This document shows positions 6,150 through 11,501 of a stretch of 11,501 bases of DNA, piece after piece; the first letter of the stretch is position 1; every line of letters starts with the position of its first letter. The stretch is taken from assembly GCA_900555425.1 (NCBI GenBank), contig UNSM01000020.1, positions 1 to 11,501 of the forward strand, read 5' to 3'. Source of the stretch: Candidatus Saccharimonadota bacterium (GTDB taxonomy: Bacteria; Patescibacteriota; Saccharimonadia; Saccharimonadales; Saccharimonadaceae). Position numbers and translations under genes: made by a program. The notes beneath the pieces were generated by a model. The model was given only the letters and a program-made list of their open reading frames with translations, ran no database searches and was not told where the DNA came from.

Positions 6150-6154
6150 AAGGA
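6150..6154 (+). promoter_or_regulatory. Shine-Dalgarno of dnaN
   Basis: AAGGA, 7 nt before the dnaN ATG at 6162, at the edge of the unwinding region. Confidence 0.65.
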
Positions 6155-6161
6155 AAGTATA

Positions 6162-7259
6162 ATGAAAGTATCAGTCACCCAAGAAAAACTCGCAAAAGCA
6201 CTTAATCTAATCAAAGATATCGCATCAAGTCGTAATGAGCTGCCGATATTGAATAATATTTTACTTCGCACCGATGGAGGAAGATTATTGATTGCTGGAA
6301 CAAATTTGGAAATTGCTTCCACTCAATACATTGGCGCGAAAATTGAGGATCATGGATCCATTACAATTCCTGCCCGATTAGTGTCAGAATTCATTACAAA
6401 CTTACCAAGCGGCCCAGTGGAACTTGAAACCAAAAACGAACATTTGCATATAACTTCAGGAAAATTCTCATCAGTTATCAATGGCGTGGTGGCTGATGAG
6501 TATCCTGAGCTGCCTACAATTGACGAAAAGACCGCTATACAATATGAAATTGATGTTGATGATTTAAAGAAAGCCATAGTCCAAACGAAGTTGGCTGTTA
6601 GCTCTGACGTTACGCGAGCGGTGCTTACGGGAGTTTATTGGCATAATTATGAAGGATCGCTATACTTGGCTGCTACTGATGGCTACAGGCTGGCAGAAAA
6701 GCGTCTAATAAAGTCAGATAATGAAGTTTCAGCGATCATTCCTGCTTCTACTCTGGCGGAAGTCAGTAAAAGCGTCGGCGATGAGAAGAAAATTACGGTT
6801 CTTTTTGACGATTCTCAAGTTTGTTTTAAGACGGGAGATATGGAAATTGTTAGCCGATTAATTGATGGAAAATTCCCTGATTATCGCCAATTGATTCCAG
6901 CGACTGCCGAAACTGAGATTGTTATTAAGAAGTCTGATTTTAGTCGAGTTACGAAAATTGCGGCGTTATTCGCGCGTGAATCTGGTGGTGGAATTACAAT
7001 TACCGCGTCAGAGGAGAACTCTCTGCTTTCTATTCATTCGATTGCGTCTGAGCTTGGCGAGAACACATCAGAGGCAACAGCCAAAATATCCGCAGATGGT
7101 CAAGTAACGCTTAATTCACGCTACCTGACGGAAGTTTTGAATATTATTGACGCGGATGAAATTGTATTCTCATTTAATGGTAAATTGTCGCCGTGTGTAA
7201 TTCGCGAGCAAGTAAAAAATCCTGATTATACACACATTATTATGCCGCTTAAGAGCTAA
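6162..7259 (+). CDS. dnaN: DNA polymerase III beta sliding clamp
   Basis: A 365-residue clamp that forms a ring dimer around DNA and tethers the replicative polymerase and other partners. The N-terminus MKVSVTQEKLAKALNLI and LPILNNILL (27-35) are typical of domain 1. The central TDGYRLAEKRL is the conserved domain 2 motif (TDGxRLA), RLIDGKFPDYRQLIP marks the end of domain 2, and the chain ends NPDYTHIIMPLKS as family members do. Length is normal. It follows dnaA across oriC and may be co-transcribed with it; no separate promoter is clear. The 3' end overlaps the convergent next gene by 4 bp (7256-7259). recF and gyrB, which often follow dnaN, do not follow here. Confidence 0.97.
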   Translation: MKVSVTQEKLAKALNLIKDIASSRNELPILNNILLRTDGGRLLIAGTNLEIASTQYIGAKIEDHGSITIPARLVSEFITNLPSGPVELETKNEHLHITSGKFSSVINGVVADEYPELPTIDEKTAIQYEIDVDDLKKAIVQTKLAVSSDVTRAVLTGVYWHNYEGSLYLAATDGYRLAEKRLIKSDNEVSAIIPASTLAEVSKSVGDEKKITVLFDDSQVCFKTGDMEIVSRLIDGKFPDYRQLIPATAETEIVIKKSDFSRVTKIAALFARESGGGITITASEENSLLSIHSIASELGENTSEATAKISADGQVTLNSRYLTEVLNIIDADEIVFSFNGKLSPCVIREQVKNPDYTHIIMPLKS

Positions 7260-7981
7260 ATATCTCTGTAGGTGTAGCACCAGTCAGGATTTGAGCCTCT
7301 ACATTGAACTGCAACTCCTGTAGACTTTTCTTTCTCTGTTGGCCAGATGTGATCATTGACTTTGATGTCATAGTCTTCTTGATTTATTCCCTTTTCTTTT
7401 AGCTTGGCGAACGCCTCGTCAACTTGAGAGCGGTTAAAATAGTCCGTTACTGTTATACATATTCCTATAGTCTTATCTCCTTCAGATCGATATCTGTCGC
7501 ATGGAAATATATAGAAATCTCTGCCGTGGATAGGTAAAGATTTGATAGCAGGATTTTTATTTTCCAATTGACGAGTAGCTTCTTTACCTTTTTTACCAGC
7601 TATACCCTCCTTGATATCAGTGTACTTGTCTTTTGCATATTCTTTTTTAGCTTCATCTGTAATAGGTTCTAAGGCGAATATGATGTTTTTCTTCTCATTT
7701 TTGCTAATATTTATTTCTGTAGTATAACTTTCAAATCCGTTAGCTGAGAAAGTAAATTTATGGTTGCCGTGCTTTACTTTAATATCTTTCCTGGATGAAA
7801 TTCGCTGGTTTTTTACGTCGCCATAAGACATCGTCAAGTTGTCGGGTATGGAATATACATATATCGTGGCATCGAATTGCAGTAGATAAACTGCGTAGAT
7901 TATAAGTGAGATGGATAACCCTACGAATGAGACGATAGCTATTTTGACTTTGCGATCTAATTGTATAAAAATATTGAACAT
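7256..7981 (-). CDS. Single-pass membrane protein with PEGA-like domain
   Basis: A 241-residue protein not recognised as a named gene. A short basic N-terminus is followed by one hydrophobic helix (about 13-35) and then an outside domain. Residues about 38-107 look like a PEGA-type beta-sandwich: IYVYSIPDNLTMSYG, a conserved-looking GNHKFTFSANGFESYTTEI, and NISKNEKKNIIFALEP. A charged linker (about 108-145) leads to a C-terminal region with four cysteines (C161, C175, C227, C235), possibly two disulfides. I cannot assign a family to that region. It lies 2 nt after the hydrolase gene, so it is the last gene of that operon and probably translated by coupling; only a distant GAGG (7996-7999) resembles an SD. 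It stops with TAG inside the last codons of dnaN. A cell-surface or wall-binding role is inferred. Confidence 0.75.
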   Translation of the reverse strand: MFNIFIQLDRKVKIAIVSFVGLSISLIIYAVYLLQFDATIYVYSIPDNLTMSYGDVKNQRISSRKDIKVKHGNHKFTFSANGFESYTTEINISKNEKKNIIFALEPITDEAKKEYAKDKYTDIKEGIAGKKGKEATRQLENKNPAIKSLPIHGRDFYIFPCDRYRSEGDKTIGICITVTDYFNRSQVDEAFAKLKEKGINQEDYDIKVNDHIWPTEKEKSTGVAVQCRGSNPDWCYTYRDI

Positions 7982-7983
7982 AA

Positions 7984-9249
7984 TTATTTATTTAACCTCG
8001 CTACTACATTAGTTGAATATCCTAGCTGCGTTTGAACGCGACCAATATTAGCATACCTAGGCGGATGATCTCCAAGTGATGCTTCTACCGCAACGTTACC
8101 ATCTCCTTGATCTCCGATATATATCATTGTGTGCCCGTAAGATCCCGAACCGCTGTAGACTAATATATCGCCAGGCTGAAGATCACTAGGAGATTTAGTA
8201 TTTATGATAGTATATTTTGATGAATTCATTACATAATCTCTTTGGATGCTGGTGCCTGCTGGTGGGTAGTCTGGGTCGGCTCCACTGGCACGCATAACTG
8301 TGGCTACGTATTTACCGCAGTCTGTCATATCGCCACCCGCTTCTGGGTTATATTTGGCACGAGCGTCTTCATATGCCTGTGAGGGTGTGCTTGGATTGTC
8401 TTTATTTATAAGCCCTTTTGCCGTTTCTACTATACTTCCGGCATGTACGCCGCCACTATTTGCGCAATTTGACACATTAGCTGAGCTATTTTCACTACCA
8501 CCTTCTCCTGAAGGTGCCGGATCTTTGTAGTTCGGGTGACCTGATTTTGTAAAGTCGCTGTTAAATAGTTCGTAGATATTTTTAAGATAGTTTTGAGTTT
8601 CTTTTGGAGCATCAGTTAAAGGACTGGAGTCAGACGTGTGGTTTTGAATGTTACCCCCACCCCAGTTGTAAGCACCCGCTGCATATAGAATTGTCATAGG
8701 TTCCCGCTTCCATGGACTACCAATGTCGCCTAATGGAGTATTTTTATCAGTACTCAGAGACTTAACTAGGTGTGCGGCAGAAAAAACAGCATCATAAGGG
8801 TTCATAATATCAGCCTTACCATCCCCGTCTCCGTCTTCGGCGTGACCACTCCACGTTCCCGGCATAAATTGCATAGGACCACTAGCGCCAACCGGTGAAG
8901 ATGCCCATTGAGAGTTTAGTGGTTTCCAAGTGTTTCCCTGTTCTGTTAAGTATAATGCTGCTAGAAAGTTAGGATTAACGCCGTGCTTTTCTGCTGCTGC
9001 GGAAAAAATTTTCCCCCAGTCCGACGGGATGTTTTTAGATAATTCAGCTGACACGGAACCTGCAGCGTTAGCACAATCTGCCTCTCCGCTTTTATACCAG
9101 AGAATATCATTTGTAACATATGAGTCTGGATATCCTGTAGCTATTGCTATTGGCTGTGTCGCAATAGAGACGGATGCAATGAAATATATGAGAATAGATA
9201 ATTTCTTGCGCGTGAAATAGTTTACCTTGTATCTAATATTATGACTCAT
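7984..9249 (-). CDS. Secreted lytic transglycosylase / NlpC-P60-like peptidoglycan hydrolase
   Basis: A 421-residue exported two-domain wall hydrolase, starting at ATG 9249. A longer frame reaches 9405, but the SD AAGGAAGA (9256-9263) and the signal peptide support 9249. Residues 1-14 are basic; a hydrophobic core (17-32) and a likely cut after AIA (35-37) follow. The transglycosylase-like domain (about 75-230) has a probable catalytic E103 in LYLTEQG, then GASGPMQFMPGTW (121-133), an Asp/Gly-rich DGDGDGKAD loop (139-147) and AAGAYNWGGG (190-199). After a Ser/Gly linker (about 245-270), the C-terminal domain has a likely catalytic C311 in MTDCGKYV, LQPGDILVY (357-365) and H373 in YGHTMIYIG, as in NlpC/P60 or CHAP peptidases. 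It would cut both glycan and peptide bonds. It starts 1 nt after the M15 gene. Target (own or host wall) is not shown. Confidence 0.87.
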   Translation of the reverse strand: MSHNIRYKVNYFTRKKLSILIYFIASVSIATQPIAIATGYPDSYVTNDILWYKSGEADCANAAGSVSAELSKNIPSDWGKIFSAAAEKHGVNPNFLAALYLTEQGNTWKPLNSQWASSPVGASGPMQFMPGTWSGHAEDGDGDGKADIMNPYDAVFSAAHLVKSLSTDKNTPLGDIGSPWKREPMTILYAAGAYNWGGGNIQNHTSDSSPLTDAPKETQNYLKNIYELFNSDFTKSGHPNYKDPAPSGEGGSENSSANVSNCANSGGVHAGSIVETAKGLINKDNPSTPSQAYEDARAKYNPEAGGDMTDCGKYVATVMRASGADPDYPPAGTSIQRDYVMNSSKYTIINTKSPSDLQPGDILVYSGSGSYGHTMIYIGDQGDGNVAVEASLGDHPPRYANIGRVQTQLGYSTNVVARLNK

Positions 9250-9250
9250 T

Positions 9251-10567
9251 TTAAATCTTCCTTGCATACTCCCAGTGCCACGGCTCAGGCTTGCTGCCGC
9301 CAGGCTTTGCCCAAGGCGGATTAACGTAGCCGTATTTATGCGCGTTCGCCTCGAGCCATTTGTATACGGGAGAATCAAAACCTCCAACATTAATGTCCGC
9401 AGCAAGACCCCAACCGTGGTTTGATATACATGGGGGGGCTGGAGCCGCTCTTGATCCTAGTTCTTTACTATATCTAATCTGTGTTGCGCAATCTCGATAT
9501 GCCTCATTAATGGTTAAGTTAGATCCGTTATCAGCCTTATATGCTTTATTCATCTCTTCCATAGCCGACGCGGCCTGTTTATTCATTTTACTTTCAGGAG
9601 AAAATGATAGGGTTTGTAAATCTGATTCTGAAATTTCGCCATTACTATGACCACCCCATCCCGTTTGCTGTGCCTCTTCTAATTCGGGCTCTCCGACAGC
9701 TTCACCGGTTGAAGATGAAGACTTTGAACTATTACTGCTGCCACTAGGATCTTTAATATAATATTTACTATCAGTATCGCCCGCACGCTCCGCTAATATA
9801 CCAGCTACTACCTCCTCTAAAGCACAAGGATCGGAGGTTTTGTAAACAGGAACAACATATCCTGTGCTTCTATCTCTTTCCAGGCTTTTCTTTCGAGTTT
9901 CATCATACGTCTTACAGGTTTCTGCAGTATATTTGTTTGGGTCGGCATTTAGCACTTCAGGATCTGTATATCCATACCAAGGTATTCCCATAGATTTCAT
10001 GACGGCTAATCTATTAGTAGCCGCTGAAGCTCGACTGTTCGGCATTAATGGCGACAATAATAAGGCTGGTGTTTTCGCTAAGAAATTAATGGCAGATTTT
10101 TTACCGATTGGCATTATGGCAAGCATTTGATTTGCTACTGAATTTCTTAAGTTTGGATCAAATATCTTTGCTAGCATCGGCTGCTGATCAAACTCTTCTT
10201 TATCTTCTTGCTCTGTTTTTGTTGCTATCATCGCCAATTCATTATCGCTCAATAATTTACCTCCAATTCCAGACCCAGACTCTGCTTTACCGTTCTCTAG
10301 ACTATCTGCTGTTGCTGTCATTTGTGCGCCAACTAGACCTTCATAGTTATTATTTCCTGGCGCATCAATACCAACATCTGGAATATTAAATATGTAGCTA
10401 ATTGCCCATTGCACTAAGGTGCCCATTATGTCCTGCGAAAAGTCTAATACCTGCTTAATTCCAGGTAATTGAGTTACAAAGTTTACGATAGGTTCTGTTA
10501 TTTGGGATGCTATATCCTGAGCTACGTCAATTACAGCTCCTATAGAATTATTCCAAAAGTTAGCCAC
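9251..10567 (-). CDS. C-terminal part of large protein with VanY-like M15 peptidase domain
   Basis: Taken from a GTG at 10567 this is 438 residues, but the same frame stays open, without any start codon, back to the TGA at 10763, so the GTG is probably not a true start. An N-terminal helical part (about 1-60) and a long unassigned region with C218 and C248 lead to a Ser-rich linker (275-287). The end (about 325-438) is an M15 zinc D,D-peptidase: SNHGWGLAAD (382-391, ligands H384 and D391) and EPWHWEY (428-434, E428 and ligand H431). C360 and C380 could pair. This domain would trim D-Ala-D-Ala-type stem peptides. The following transglycosylase gene begins 1 nt after the TAA, and its SD lies in the final codons. 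The M15 domain is confident; the upstream regions are not recognised. Confidence 0.72.
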   Translation of the reverse strand: MANFWNNSIGAVIDVAQDIASQITEPIVNFVTQLPGIKQVLDFSQDIMGTLVQWAISYIFNIPDVGIDAPGNNNYEGLVGAQMTATADSLENGKAESGSGIGGKLLSDNELAMIATKTEQEDKEEFDQQPMLAKIFDPNLRNSVANQMLAIMPIGKKSAINFLAKTPALLLSPLMPNSRASAATNRLAVMKSMGIPWYGYTDPEVLNADPNKYTAETCKTYDETRKKSLERDRSTGYVVPVYKTSDPCALEEVVAGILAERAGDTDSKYYIKDPSGSSNSSKSSSSTGEAVGEPELEEAQQTGWGGHSNGEISESDLQTLSFSPESKMNKQAASAMEEMNKAYKADNGSNLTINEAYRDCATQIRYSKELGSRAAPAPPCISNHGWGLAADINVGGFDSPVYKWLEANAHKYGYVNPPWAKPGGSKPEPWHWEYARKI

Positions 10568-10762
10568 CGCAGCTAATACTTGCCATGCTGGATTTTTGGT
10601 AAATGCTGTATAATCCTGGACAACTTTCTTTTCAGGACAAACAAGTTCGCCTGGATCTAACGTAACAACCTTCTCTTTGCCGTCAACAGTACATTTAGTT
10701 CGTATTCCGCCAGATGCAGATACACTGTTGCCAGATAGGATTGGGAGTATAGATGATGTGAT

Positions 10763-10765
10763 TCA
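10763..10765 (-). other. In-frame TGA splitting one long reading frame
   Basis: The minus-strand codon TGA lies between GCT GGT and ATC ACA. The frame is open from 11500 down to 10766 (245 codons) and from 10762 down to 9254 (503 codons). It could be a nonsense mutation, a base-call error, or a read-through/recoded codon. No ATG, GTG or TTG occurs in frame for 65 codons after it, and that stretch reads like protein, with Cys residues in TKCTVDG and ELVCPEKK. Confidence 0.8.
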
Positions 10766-11501
10766 ACCAGCCTGAATTTCACTGTACAGTGGTGATGATT
10801 CTGCCCCGTCAAATAAACTTGTCGCAAGCTCTAAATATCGAATATCTTGTAAGTCTCCAGTTTTCATCATATCATTTACTACAACTGGACTAATGCCTTC
10901 ATCGTAAGCAAAAGAGGCGTAGGTTTGGGCGACTTGAGCTCGTCCTATAACTTCAAGAGTACCCGAGTCTAGGGCGCCTATGAAGCCAGCAGCCATATCA
11001 ATCGTGCCTACGATAGCCGAAGCAGTTGTGAATTTTTTCATTAGCTCTTTGTTTATTATTTTTGCAATAAGACCGTCGCCATTAGCTAGATTATCGGTAA
11101 ATTTACTAAAAGTATTTTTGTTGGATTTAGCGGCTTCGTAATCCAATTTTGCTTTAGGATCGTTGGGTTTTTCCTTAAGGGCATTCTCTTTTTTTTCTAC
11201 ATCTCCATCTAGTTTGGTTTTAAGCTTATCGAGTGTTTCTGCACAACCTAAGGCATCTCTACCATTAATACACGATAAGACGGCGGCAAGTTTTGGTGAT
11301 ATTTTTGCGATGGCACGAGAAGCGAATTCGGATTTAATTTTCGCTTTAAAATCTTTCCATGCTCTAACATGTTTTTCGGGTATAATATTAAACGATTTTA
11401 CGCCATATTTATTGTATAGAATACGTTTGGATATAAAGCGCATTAAATAATTACGACCGTGCACTCGTTTTATATCATTCTTAATTCTTTTCCTTATTTC
11501 C
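10763..11501 (-). CDS. N-terminal part of the same large protein, cut by window edge
   Basis: The frame is open through the right edge, so the true start is outside; a GTG at 11464 is possible but has no special support, and 12 more sense codons precede it. The visible 245 residues begin very basic (EIRKRIKNDIKRVHGRNYL, then KRILYNKYGVKSF). A Lys/Glu-rich coiled-coil-like stretch lies in the middle (DKLKTKLDGDVEKKENALKEK and onwards). A helical region with small residues (TASAIVGTIDMAAGFIGAL) and an acidic end up to EIQAG precede the TGA. I recognise no catalytic domain here. With the downstream part it would form a protein of at least 748 residues, ending in an M15 peptidase. A large membrane-linked or secreted protein, perhaps tied to a secretion or surface system encoded off the window, is an inference. 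Confidence 0.6.
   Translation of the reverse strand, partial: EIRKRIKNDIKRVHGRNYLMRFISKRILYNKYGVKSFNIIPEKHVRAWKDFKAKIKSEFASRAIAKISPKLAAVLSCINGRDALGCAETLDKLKTKLDGDVEKKENALKEKPNDPKAKLDYEAAKSNKNTFSKFTDNLANGDGLIAKIINKELMKKFTTASAIVGTIDMAAGFIGALDSGTLEVIGRAQVAQTYASFAYDEGISPVVVNDMMKTGDLQDIRYLELATSLFDGAESSPLYSEIQAG

Larger units (their letters stand above)
5917..6161. other. Replication origin (oriC), dnaA-dnaN intergenic
   Basis: This 245-bp non-coding gap has the layout of a unwinding origin. DnaA-box-like 9-mers are TGTGGAAAA (5918-5926), TGTGGAAAG (5974-5982), ATATCCACT (6020-6028), AAGTCCACA (6032-6040), TTTTCCACC (6055-6063) and GTTTCCACA (6109-6117). The first two face one way and the rest the other. 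The final box is followed by a triplet tract and a very AT-rich stretch (6134-6151) up to the dnaN SD. No gene is visible; an open frame crossing it is the out-of-frame tail of a dnaA shadow. Confidence 0.8.

Noticed and set aside
5783..6151. A 122-codon plus-strand frame crossing from dnaA into the dnaA-dnaN gap
   Set aside because: Its first third is out of frame inside dnaA and the rest lies in the DnaA-box cluster. The protein has no family features and there is no SD.
6158..6163. TATAAT hexamer at the dnaN start
   Set aside because: It overlaps the ATG itself, so transcription would begin inside the gene. The SD just upstream shows the start is translated from a longer mRNA.
9250..9405. 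Upstream extension of the transglycosylase gene to 9405
   Set aside because: It would lie inside the M15 catalytic domain coding region. The ATG at 9249 has an SD and leads straight into a signal peptide, which the longer form would bury.
8930..10389. Several 88-96-codon plus-strand frames opposite the hydrolase operon
   Set aside because: They are shadows of the minus-strand genes with no recognisable protein features.
10763..10765. UGA read as selenocysteine
   Set aside because: No stable stem-loop is visible just downstream (AT-rich, no paired arms), the flanking residues resemble no known selenoprotein motif, and a C-terminal M15 hydrolase gives no redox reason.
1..11501. Genome using code 25 (TGA = Gly)
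   Set aside because: About a dozen well-conserved genes have no internal TGA, whereas lineages with that code use it often.

Overview
The window covers a bacterial chromosome replication origin in a compact, AT-rich genome. The order rpmH-rnpA-yidC-jag on the minus strand, facing away from dnaA-dnaN on the plus strand, is the classic oriC neighbourhood. Several features suggest Candidatus Saccharibacteria (TM7) or a related Patescibacteria lineage: very short or overlapping gene junctions, a jag without its N-terminal domain, a yidC without an N-terminal signal, no recF/gyrB after dnaN and no mnmE/mnmG after jag, and a large secreted peptidoglycan-hydrolase operon beside the origin. The lineage is inferred from layout and protein style, not from a search.

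Region 1 (about 1-2394, plus strand) is a cell-surface glycosylation group: a rhamnosyltransferase-like GT2, a GtrB-like polyprenyl-phosphate glycosyltransferase and a GtrA-like membrane protein whose start lies inside the preceding gene. Region 2 (2375-4337, minus strand) is the L34 / RNase P protein / YidC insertase / Jag group. It converges on gtrA with a 20-bp tail-to-tail coding overlap. rpmH, rnpA and yidC each have a promoter -10 box only 6-10 nt before the start codon and no Shine-Dalgarno (SD) sequence, which suggests leaderless or nearly leaderless mRNAs. A hairpin terminator lies between rpmH and rnpA.

Region 3 (4338-7259) holds dnaA and dnaN with two DnaA-box-bearing intergenic regions. 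The dnaA-dnaN gap looks like the unwinding origin: several TTTTCCACA-type boxes, then a box followed by CTA/TTA triplets resembling the DnaA-trio element, immediately before dnaN.

Region 4 (7256-11501, minus strand) is an operon of surface and peptidoglycan-active proteins. A large protein ending in a VanY-like M15 peptidase domain comes first, then a secreted lytic transglycosylase joined to an NlpC/P60-like domain, then a single-pass membrane protein with a PEGA-like domain. The first gene is open in one frame from the window edge at 11500 to 9251, except for one in-frame TGA at 10763-10765. No other gene in the window ends in TGA. That interruption (nonsense mutation, sequencing error, or UGA read-through/recoding) is the most notable anomaly here.

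No tRNA, rRNA, CRISPR array or insertion sequence was recognised.
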